19,338 nucleotides of DNA from JBMTVT01 sp049451635. GTDB lineage: Bacteria; Bacteroidota; Bacteroidia; Flavobacteriales; Flavobacteriaceae. Below, piece after piece: positions 13,345 through 19,338 of the stretch. The DNA lies in NCBI GenBank assembly GCA_049451635.1, contig JBMTVT010000042.1, positions 1 through 19,338 of the forward strand, read 5' to 3'. The translations under genes were made by a program, and so were the position numbers. Below the pieces are notes generated by a model. That model saw nothing but the letters and a program-made list of their open reading frames with translations. It ran no database searches and was not told where the DNA came from. Within the stretch, counting starts at the first letter, position 1. Every line of letters begins with the position of its first letter.

Positions 13345-13469
13345 GCTTTGAGTAAAGATATTATTCCTTACCATTTTTTGAACAGATTAAAGTTTATCTT
13401 TTAATATTCTGGGAGTTTTTCTAACAATAAAAATCAAGTTAATATATAAAATCTTTAAAACCCAATGTT

Positions 13470-13477
13470 TATATTTG
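13470..13477 (+). promoter_or_regulatory. -7 box upstream of the FGE-like gene
   Basis: TATATTTG is an exact TAnnTTTG match 71 nt before the ATG. No TGTAAC palindrome is present, so this gene appears to be outside the locus regulon. Confidence 0.45.
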
Positions 13478-13548
13478 TTTAGTTGAATTCACTTTTTGTA
13501 AAGCTTATTGAAATATAAAACAATTCATTAAAAAGTAAATCATTATTA

Positions 13549-14625
13549 ATGAAAACCAAAATCTATTCACTTCCATTCATTTATCTTTTTGTAGCCATAA
13601 CGTTATTAAGCTGCAAACAAAAAGAAAATAAAATTATAATAACTGAAATAGAAAAACCTATTAATGCACCCGAAGGCATGATTTGGGTAAAGCCTAAAAC
13701 CTTTATTCAGGGGGCTAAAATTGGTGACCAATTTGCAATGCAAAGAGAAAAACCTGCACACCAAGTAACCGTTGATGGTTTTTTTATTGATATTACAGAG
13801 GTTACCAACAAACAGTTTAAAGCATTTGTTGATGCCACAAACTATATAACTGTTGCCGAAAGGCCTATTGACTGGGAGGAAATGAAAAAAGAATTACCGG
13901 TAGGCACTGCTAAACCCCATGATTCAATCTTACAACCAGGTAGTTTAATTTTTAATAAAAATGTTGACAAGGTAGCCGATATGGGAAATTATTCGCAATG
14001 GTGGACTTGGAAAATTGGTGCTAATTGGAAACACCCTAACGGACCAGACAGTTCGATTGAAGGTAAAGATAATTACCCTGTAGTACACATTGCCTACGAA
14101 GATGCTATGACTTACTGTAAATGGGCAAACAGACGCTTACCAACGGAAGCAGAATGGGAAGCAGCAGCACAAGGTATAGGAACAGACCAAATTTATACTT
14201 GGGGAAATGATTATGAAGTTTTAAACCAAAATGCCAATACTTGGCAAGGTGTTTTTCCTATTAAAAATGAACCCAAAGATGGCTTCGCGTTTATAGCCCC
14301 TGTTAAATCATTTCCTCCAAATAGTGTCGGATTATACGACATGATGGGTAACGTTTGGGAAATTACTAATGATTTATTCAATGTAAATTACTATAAAGAA
14401 TTAGATACTTCAAAAACCATAATAAATCCAAAAGGTGCTACTAAAGGTTTTAGCCCTGATAATCCCTACCAACAAGAACATATTATAAAAGGTGGTTCTT
14501 TTTTGTGTAATGCTTCATATTGTGCAAGCTTCAGGATATCAGCAAAAATGGGCATGAGTCCTGACTCTGGTTCAGATCATACTGGTTTTAGAACTGTGAC
14601 AACACTAGACATGTTAAAAGAATAA
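13549..14625 (+). CDS. Formylglycine-generating-enzyme-like (SUMF1) lipoprotein
   Basis: This 358-residue protein has an SPII signal ending in LLSC (Cys22). The rest is a full FGE-sulfatase domain: MIWVKPKTFIQGA (44-56), DITEVTNKQF (81-90), HPNGPDSSI (162-170), RLPTEAEWEAAAQG (196-209), GLYDMMGNVWEI (261-272) and GGSFLCNASYC (315-325), ending PDSGSDHTGFR. C320 and C325 correspond in spacing to the two copper-binding catalytic cysteines of aerobic formylglycine-generating enzyme (human C336/C341). Many Bacteroidota SUMF1 lipoproteins (GldJ/GldK-like) are structural and lack them. It may therefore activate exported sulfatases by oxidising their active-site cysteine. No sulfatase gene lies in the window. 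It has no Crp-type site, so membership in the sulfur locus is uncertain. Confidence 0.85.
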   Translation: MKTKIYSLPFIYLFVAITLLSCKQKENKIIITEIEKPINAPEGMIWVKPKTFIQGAKIGDQFAMQREKPAHQVTVDGFFIDITEVTNKQFKAFVDATNYITVAERPIDWEEMKKELPVGTAKPHDSILQPGSLIFNKNVDKVADMGNYSQWWTWKIGANWKHPNGPDSSIEGKDNYPVVHIAYEDAMTYCKWANRRLPTEAEWEAAAQGIGTDQIYTWGNDYEVLNQNANTWQGVFPIKNEPKDGFAFIAPVKSFPPNSVGLYDMMGNVWEITNDLFNVNYYKELDTSKTIINPKGATKGFSPDNPYQQEHIIKGGSFLCNASYCASFRISAKMGMSPDSGSDHTGFRTVTTLDMLKE

Positions 14626-14661
14626 TATTGAAAATTATATAAAACTAAGCTTACTGAAAGA

Positions 14662-14876
14662 CTAGTTTAAGATAGACATATCGCTTACCTCCAGAAATTT
14701 ATCTATAATAGTGGCATAAATACTTCTGAAATGTGAACCGTATTTAATATCTCCATTAGAATCCAGATTTTTGTAATTTTTCCAATTATAAATACATTAC
14801 ATACAGTACCATGATCGGCACCGTTGTCCGCATTCTGTTTTAAACGTATTCTAAGCCCTGAAAAGGTAAGTAATAA
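14662..14876 (-). pseudogene. 3' remnant of a DUF1501 gene, frameshifted
   Basis: On the minus strand, 14876 to 14768 encode a stretch containing LKQNADNGADHGTVCNVFII, close to the family's GRRVxxNxxxGTDHGTAxxxFxxG motif. Around 14770 the frame changes, and 14766 to 14662 encode LDSNGDIKYGSHFRSIYATI, then IDKFLEVSDMSILN and a TAG stop, which matches DUF1501 C-termini. The first part also looks damaged just after TFS, where the usual EFGRR is garbled. About 70 residues survive of a protein of roughly 400 or more. DUF1501 belongs to the alkaline phosphatase-like superfamily. The call is from motif memory without a search. Confidence 0.72.
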
Positions 14877-14895
14877 ACTTTCACTAATAAAAATA

Positions 14896-14929
14896 AAAAC
14901 ACTGTTAGTCAAATGATTAACAGTGTTTT
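14896..14929 (-). terminator. Terminator of the tRNA-Ser/tRNA-Pro unit
   Basis: The 15-bp stem (14896-14910 with 14915-14929, core AACACTGTTA) contains one G-T pair and has a 4-nt loop. Read on the minus strand it is followed by TTTTTATTTTTA. It lies 24 nt after the tRNA-Pro 3' end and overlaps the edge of the DUF1501 remnant region. Confidence 0.8.
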
Positions 14930-14952
14930 GAATTATCTAATCTATAGATTTG

Positions 14953-15027
14953 TCGGGGTGGCAGGATTCGAACCTGCGACCTCCGCGTCCCAAACGCGGC
15001 GCGATAACCGGGCTACGCTACACCCCG
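14953..15027 (-). tRNA. tRNA-Pro (UGG)
   Basis: This is a complete cloverleaf of 75 nt: acceptor CGGGGTG/CACCCCG with discriminator A, anticodon stem CCGCG/CGCGG around loop TTTGGGA (anticodon TGG at 14992-14990), and T-arm GCAGG-TTCGAAT-CCTGC. CCA is not encoded. It is second in a two-tRNA unit, 22 nt after tRNA-Ser. Confidence 0.97.
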
Positions 15028-15049
15028 ATTGTGGTTATCAAAAAAATTG

Positions 15050-15133
15050 CGGAGAGACGGGGACTCGAACCCCGGCGACAGTTACCCGTCGACAGATTAG
15101 CAATCTGCTCCATTACCACTCTGGCACCTCTCC
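15050..15133 (-). tRNA. tRNA-Ser (GCU)
   Basis: This is 84 nt: acceptor GGAGAGG/TCTCTCC with discriminator G, anticodon loop TTGCTAA (anticodon GCT at 15101-15099), a long variable arm (CGACGGGTAACTGTCG region) as in class II tRNAs, and T-arm CCGGG-GTTCGAG-TCCC. CCA is not encoded. Confidence 0.96.
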
Positions 15134-15171
15134 TATTCTTAATAAGAACTTACACAATAAAATTGCGGTTG

Positions 15172-15202
15172 CAAATGTAATTCATACTTAACAACATCGC
15201 AA
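15172..15202 (-). promoter_or_regulatory. Promoter of the tRNA-Ser/tRNA-Pro unit
   Basis: On the minus strand, TACATTTG (15179 to 15172) is an exact -7 consensus, and TTG (15202-15200) lies 20 nt upstream as the -33 element. Transcription would begin about 30 nt before tRNA-Ser. Confidence 0.6.
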
Positions 15203-15228
15203 CTATTTTATTTGTTTTTTTAGAAATT

Positions 15229-17277
15229 TTATTCGGGGTATTCTATCCGTAAATGATAAATATTTGCAAGCTTAGACTTAAGTACTTTTTTTATTGATTG
15301 AATTTCTTTAAAAGTAATATTGGCATTTAAAAACTGGCCATCTTCTATCTGCTTATTTATAATGTTTTCTACAAAAGCCTCTATTTTGGTTGTCGTGGGT
15401 TCCTTCAAACTCTTAGAGGCAGCCTCAATACTGTCGCTCATCATTAAAATGGCCGTTTCTTTGCTAAATGGCTTTGGTCCGGGATAACAAAATTCCAATT
15501 TATCAACCTCTGGAAAATCTTTTTTCTCTTGTGAATAAAAATAATGGACAACACTCGTACCATGATGTGTTCTAATAAAATCTATAACTCTATCAGGTAA
15601 ATTGAATTTTTTGGCAATCTCAATGCCTTCAATAACATGGTTAATAATAATTTTAGCACTTTCTTTTGCAGATAGCTCATCATGAGGGTTTATTCCTGTT
15701 GATTGATTTTCAGTGAAATAGGTTGGGTTTTTCATTTTTCCAATATCGTGATAAAGGGCTCCTACCCTAACCAACATCGCGTTTGCTCCTATTTCATTGG
15801 CACTTGCCTCGGCTAAATTAGCTACATTAAGTGAGTGATGAAAAGTTCCTGGAGCTTTGTTGGATAGCTCTTTCAATAACTTTGAGTTAGTGTCTGATAA
15901 TTCTAACAGTGACACATCAGAAACTAAGCCAAAAATCTTTTCATATGCATAAATTAGCGGTTGTACAAATAACGTAGCTAGACCGCACAATATAAACCAA
16001 ATAAAAGTCTCCCATTTAAGATCATTTACACTTCCTTCATGAATTACAAAAAATGCAAAATATGCAATAATGTAGATTAGTGTAATTTGCCCAACAGAAA
16101 TAAACAAATTTGCCCGTTTATAAAGTTCAGAAACTGTTAATATGGTTACTATACCTGCAATAATTTGCAAAAACATATACTCATAACTATTGGGTACTAT
16201 AAAACCTAATAACAGCACTGTAAGTACATGTGCAAAAAGCCCTAGTCTTGCATCAAAAAAGGCCTTAAAAACTAAAGGTAAAATACATATTGGCACTATA
16301 TAAATGTACTTAGAATTATAATTTACTACCAAAGTGGTAATAAATATCATTAGTGAAATATTAAAGAATATAAAGGTTACTTTCGTATTGTTCTCAAAAA
16401 CACTTACTCTATATTTCCTTAAAAAAAGCAAAAGCATAAGTAATGCCAAGGCAACTAATAACGTGTATGCAAAAACAACCCACAAATAATTAGACTCGCT
16501 CCAAACTTGCGATTCATATTCCGATTGCAAAGACTTCAAAATTTGATATTTTTCGGCATCAACAACTTCACCTTTAGAAACAATTAGTGTTTCTTCTGCA
16601 ATACCTCCTCTTGTATACGATATTTTAGCCAGCTCATCTTCTAAAACCTTATCGGTAAATGATTTATTATAAGACAGGTTAGAAACTACAATATCAAAAA
16701 ATAAAGCAGTAAACTCAGTTTTAAAACTTAAAAAATTATTTTCAGCCAACACCCTATCAATTATTGGTATTACCGCATCTTGCTTAACTAAATTTGAGAA
16801 AAAGCCCTCGCTTACTTTTTCTCTACCATCCAATATAACAATGGCTTTATCATCCGAAAAATCATAGTTTTCACTTAATATACCATAATGATATAATTCA
16901 GAGATAATAGATTTTCCAATAGAATGTAAATTGCTAGATATACGCCTTGGAATTGAATCTGAGAACACCTTACTGAATTGAGTGTCAAAATCATTTTCAA
17001 CATCATTTTTCACAAGATTATTTACATTAAAATACAAAGGTGTATTATCAGTAATCTCCTTCTTTTCGGCAGTTATCTCAGCATCTGTTTTTTTAATGGC
17101 AAAGTCAAACGGAGCCTGTAAATTTTCTGATTGCCAAGGCTTACCTCTCTCGAAATTGTACTTAAATTTTCCACTTTTAGGGAATAAATACACAATTAAA
17201 AAAGTAGTACACAAAAACAACAAGCCTTTATAAATTAAGGAATGGTTTCTATAAAGTCTGTTTACAAAGTCTTTCAT
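15229..17277 (-). CDS. 7TM-HD (PgpH-type) membrane phosphodiesterase
   Basis: This 682-residue protein has an N-terminal transmembrane helix (about 15-33), an extracytoplasmic 7TMR-HDED domain (about 40-262), seven membrane spans (about 265-445) and a cytosolic HD domain (about 470-640). HD residues are visible: H480/H481 (GTFHHSLNVA), H510-D511 (GALYHDIGK), H547, H571/H572 (THHGT) and D615 (MSDSIEAA). Listeria PgpH, with the same layout, hydrolyses c-di-AMP, so nucleotide-second-messenger turnover is the likely role. The gene is a single unit. An exact -7 box lies 19 nt upstream of its ATG, and no clear terminator follows it. It is a conserved flavobacterial core gene with no evident link to the sulfur locus. 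Confidence 0.9.
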   Translation of the reverse strand: MKDFVNRLYRNHSLIYKGLLFLCTTFLIVYLFPKSGKFKYNFERGKPWQSENLQAPFDFAIKKTDAEITAEKKEITDNTPLYFNVNNLVKNDVENDFDTQFSKVFSDSIPRRISSNLHSIGKSIISELYHYGILSENYDFSDDKAIVILDGREKVSEGFFSNLVKQDAVIPIIDRVLAENNFLSFKTEFTALFFDIVVSNLSYNKSFTDKVLEDELAKISYTRGGIAEETLIVSKGEVVDAEKYQILKSLQSEYESQVWSESNYLWVVFAYTLLVALALLMLLLFLRKYRVSVFENNTKVTFIFFNISLMIFITTLVVNYNSKYIYIVPICILPLVFKAFFDARLGLFAHVLTVLLLGFIVPNSYEYMFLQIIAGIVTILTVSELYKRANLFISVGQITLIYIIAYFAFFVIHEGSVNDLKWETFIWFILCGLATLFVQPLIYAYEKIFGLVSDVSLLELSDTNSKLLKELSNKAPGTFHHSLNVANLAEASANEIGANAMLVRVGALYHDIGKMKNPTYFTENQSTGINPHDELSAKESAKIIINHVIEGIEIAKKFNLPDRVIDFIRTHHGTSVVHYFYSQEKKDFPEVDKLEFCYPGPKPFSKETAILMMSDSIEAASKSLKEPTTTKIEAFVENIINKQIEDGQFLNANITFKEIQSIKKVLKSKLANIYHLRIEYPE

Positions 17278-17295
17278 TTACTAAAATATGGAAAC

Positions 17296-17303
17296 CAAAT
17301 GTA
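17296..17303 (-). promoter_or_regulatory. -7 box of the 7TM-HD gene
   Basis: On the minus strand, TACATTTG (17303 to 17296) exactly fits TAnnTTTG and lies 18 nt before the ATG. I see no convincing -33 TTG. Confidence 0.5.
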
Positions 17304-17370
17304 ATAAAATTATAGGCTAATACCATTTTTTATAATGAAGGAATGCTTCATATTTCTATTAAAAAATCGT

Positions 17371-17378
17371 TATTTTCG
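17371..17378 (+). promoter_or_regulatory. Possible -7 box of the thiolase gene
   Basis: TATTTTCG is one mismatch from TAnnTTTG and lies 26 nt before the ATG at 17405. Confidence 0.35.
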
Positions 17379-17404
17379 CAGTATTAATATAATGATATTA
17401 AATA

Positions 17405-18583
17405 ATGCTTAATGAGGTAGTCATAGTTTCTGCAGCAAGAACACCAATTGGAAGTTTTTTAGGAGCTTTATCTACTATTCCCGCGCCTAAATTAGGTGCC
17501 ATAGCCATAGAAGGTGCTTTAAATAAAATAAATTTAAAACCGGGGTTAGTTGATGAAGTATTAATGGGCAATGTAGTGCAAGCTGGTACTGGACAAGCAC
17601 CAGCAAGACAAGCTGCTATTTATGCAGGCATACCAGATACAGTGCCATGCACCACCATAAATAAAGTTTGTGCATCAGGTATGAAAGCTGTTATGCAAGC
17701 AGCCCAAGCTATTGCACTGGGTGATGCTCATATTGTTGTAGCTGGAGGAATGGAAAATATGAGTTTAATACCACACTATTTACATGCTCGTACCGGAACA
17801 AAATTTGGTCCTGCCAAATTAATTGATGGTATGCAAAAAGATGGATTGGTAGATGCTTATGACCAAAATGCTATGGGTGTATGTGCAGATGCTTGTGCAA
17901 CAGAATACAAGTTTTCGAGAGAAGACCAAGATGCCTTTGCTATTCAGTCTTATAAACGGTCTGCCGAAGCTTGGGAAGCTGGCAAATTTAATAATGAAGT
18001 TGTACCCGTTCAGGTACCTCAAAGACGAGGAGAGCCTACTGTAGTTTCTATAGATGAAGAGTTTACCAATGTTAAAATTGATAAAATCTCTCAATTACGA
18101 CCAGCCTTTACTAAAGATGGTACTGTTACTGCTGCAAACGCTTCTACAATAAATGATGGTGCCGGTGCCATGATTTTAATGAGTAAAAGTAAAGCTGAAG
18201 AACTAGGATTAAAACCTTTAGCGACCATTAAAAGCTATGCTGATGCTGCTCAAGAGCCTAAGTGGTTTACTACTGCCCCAGCCAAGGCATTACCAAAAGC
18301 ACTTGATAAAGCTGGATTGAGAATTGAAGATGTTGACTTTTTTGAATTTAACGAAGCATTTTCGGTTGTTGGTTTAGCAAATATGAAAATTTTAGGCTTA
18401 AATGATAGTAACGTCAATGTAAATGGTGGCGCGGTTTCATTAGGGCATCCATTGGGATGTTCTGGTGTCAGAATTTTAATAACCCTTTTAAACATTTTAG
18501 AACAAAATAATGCAAAAACAGGTGCTGCTGCTATTTGCAATGGTGGCGGTGGAGCATCGGCAGTTATTTTAGAACGTAATTAA
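17405..18583 (+). CDS. Acetyl-CoA C-acetyltransferase (thiolase)
   Basis: This 392-residue protein has the normal length for a biosynthetic-type thiolase. The nucleophile C89 is in INKVCASGMKAV (85-96), the catalytic His H348 in GGAVSLGHPLGCSG (341-354), and the second cysteine C378 in CNGGGGASAV near the C-terminus. It condenses two acetyl-CoA, or splits acetoacetyl-CoA, in the cytosol (lipid, ketone-body or amino acid catabolism). The next gene starts 9 nt after its stop, so the two are probably cotranscribed, a common flavobacterial arrangement. No feature ties it to the sulfur genes. Confidence 0.93.
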   Translation: MLNEVVIVSAARTPIGSFLGALSTIPAPKLGAIAIEGALNKINLKPGLVDEVLMGNVVQAGTGQAPARQAAIYAGIPDTVPCTTINKVCASGMKAVMQAAQAIALGDAHIVVAGGMENMSLIPHYLHARTGTKFGPAKLIDGMQKDGLVDAYDQNAMGVCADACATEYKFSREDQDAFAIQSYKRSAEAWEAGKFNNEVVPVQVPQRRGEPTVVSIDEEFTNVKIDKISQLRPAFTKDGTVTAANASTINDGAGAMILMSKSKAEELGLKPLATIKSYADAAQEPKWFTTAPAKALPKALDKAGLRIEDVDFFEFNEAFSVVGLANMKILGLNDSNVNVNGGAVSLGHPLGCSGVRILITLLNILEQNNAKTGAAAICNGGGGASAVILERN

Positions 18584-18592
18584 AATTATTTA

Positions 18593-19338
18593 ATGCAATA
18601 CGGAATTTGTAATTTAAGCATTGTTCCTCTAAGAAAAGAGCCTGCCGATACCTGTGAGCTAGTATCTCAAGTTTTATACGGTGAAATTTTTAAGATTTTA
18701 GAACAGCGCAAAAAATGGAGCAAAATAAGACTTTCTTTTGATAACTATGAAGGGTGGATTGACAATAAACAATACATAGAAATAACTGAAGAGCAATACC
18801 AAGCTTTAAATAAAGAAACACCAAAACTATCATTAGATTTAGTCGAGTTTATTGAAGATAGCAATGCACAATTACATCCTATTCTTCTTGGTTCAACCTT
18901 AAATGGGTTATCTGTTTTAAATCATAAATACGATGGCTATACAACAACTAAAAAAGAACCAAAGGAACATCTTTTAAAAACTGCTTTTTTATATTTAAAT
19001 GCACCCTACTTGTGGGGCGGAAAAACAGCTTTTGGAATAGATTGTTCCGGATTTACACAAATGGTCTATAAACTTAACGGATATAAATTATTACGTGATG
19101 CCTCTCAACAGGCAACTCAAGGTGAAGCTTTAAGTTTTATTGAAGAAAGTGAACCAGGAGATTTAGCTTTTTTTGATAACAACGAAGGTATTATCACCCA
19201 TGTTGGTATTATTATGAGAGATAACTACATTATTCATGCACATGGTAAAGTTAGAATAGATAGAATTGACCATTCTGGGATTTATAATATTGACAAAAAA
19301 ACACATACCCATAAACTGCGAGTTATTAAAAAAATTAT
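18593..19338 (+). CDS. NlpC/P60-family cell-wall hydrolase (3' end cut by window)
   Basis: The open frame from ATG 18593 runs to the last base without a stop, so 248 codons are visible. Residues about 1-65 look like a bacterial SH3 domain (VPLRKEPAD; WSKIRL; GWID). Residues about 125-248 form an NlpC/P60 peptidase with C151 in GIDCSGFTQMVY, H203 in ITHVGIIM and a third residue in HAHGK (215-219). The family cleaves peptidoglycan stem peptides (gamma-D-glutamyl-diamino acid bonds). I see no N-terminal signal peptide. The sequence ends in a basic KLRVIKKI, typical of the last strand of this family, so only a few residues are probably missing. Confidence 0.88.
   Translation, partial: MQYGICNLSIVPLRKEPADTCELVSQVLYGEIFKILEQRKKWSKIRLSFDNYEGWIDNKQYIEITEEQYQALNKETPKLSLDLVEFIEDSNAQLHPILLGSTLNGLSVLNHKYDGYTTTKKEPKEHLLKTAFLYLNAPYLWGGKTAFGIDCSGFTQMVYKLNGYKLLRDASQQATQGEALSFIEESEPGDLAFFDNNEGIITHVGIIMRDNYIIHAHGKVRIDRIDHSGIYNIDKKTHTHKLRVIKKI

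Noticed and set aside
13345..13548. Possible gene remnant between the yeeE terminator and the FGE-like gene
   Set aside because: Neither strand gives a recognisable peptide. Only a -7 box at 13470 is supportable.
14703..14912. Minus-strand 69-codon ORF as a real gene
   Set aside because: Its N-terminus lies in the tRNA terminator hairpin, and its homology continues in another frame to a proper DUF1501 end, so it is part of a pseudogene.
14913..15191. Plus-strand ORFs of 92 and 76 codons across the tRNA genes (VAGFEPATSASQ, WQDSNLRPPRPK)
   Set aside because: They are antisense translations of tRNA-Pro and tRNA-Ser, a well-known source of false proteins. Both tRNAs fold completely on the minus strand.
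1..19338. CRISPR array, insertion sequence, integrase or phage genes
   Set aside because: No regularly spaced repeats, transposase/integrase motifs, or terminal inverted repeats with target duplications were seen.

Overview
The window looks like chromosomal DNA of a marine-type flavobacterium (Bacteroidota, Flavobacteriaceae). It is AT-rich, its leaders are A/T-rich with weak Shine-Dalgarno sequences, and its promoters carry TAnnTTTG-type -7 elements. It also has GldJ/K-like SUMF1 relatives, secreted lipoproteins with short SPII signals, and a typical flavobacterial 7TM-HD protein.

The main content (about 340-13300) is a sulfur-oxidation locus: a Crp/Fnr regulator, a TauE/SafE permease, two tandem CstB-like persulfide dioxygenase/rhodanese fusions, a cytosolic rhodanese, a rhodanese lipoprotein, a TPMT-like methyltransferase, a minus-strand operon (SorA-like sulfite dehydrogenase, membrane c-type cytochrome, two-domain rhodanese lipoprotein, sterol-desaturase-family protein), a 28-residue membrane peptide, a DUF2892 protein, a type II sulfide:quinone reductase, and a YeeE/YedE transporter split into two genes. 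Together these suggest sulfide -> sulfane sulfur (SQR) -> sulfite/thiosulfate (CstB-like) -> export (TauE) -> sulfate in the periplasm (SorA plus cytochrome), with thiosulfate or sulfur salvage by rhodaneses and YeeE/YedE. No Sox genes are present here.

The most striking observation is regulatory. Seven transcription units of this locus (crp, tauE, cstB-1, cstB-2, sorA, sqr, yeeE) each carry the same 45-bp module: a TGTAAC-N4-GTTAC palindrome whose centre lies exactly 29.5 bp before the first base of a Bacteroidota -7 box. This is the geometry of class II activation by a Crp/Fnr protein. The locus-encoded regulator has Val where E. coli CRP has Glu181, which fits TGTAA half-sites instead of TGTGA. 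Its only three cysteines (77, 83, 84) sit in the sensor domain, so it may sense sulfur species directly.

The flanks look eroded. On the left are the 3' end of a tRNA-Ser and a frameshifted 3' remnant of galM (aldose 1-epimerase). On the right, after a formylglycine-generating-enzyme-like lipoprotein, are a frameshifted 3' remnant of a DUF1501 gene and then tRNA-Pro(UGG) and tRNA-Ser(GCU). The remainder (15229-19338) is ordinary core genome: a 7TM-HD phosphodiesterase, an acetyl-CoA acetyltransferase, and an NlpC/P60 hydrolase cut by the window end.
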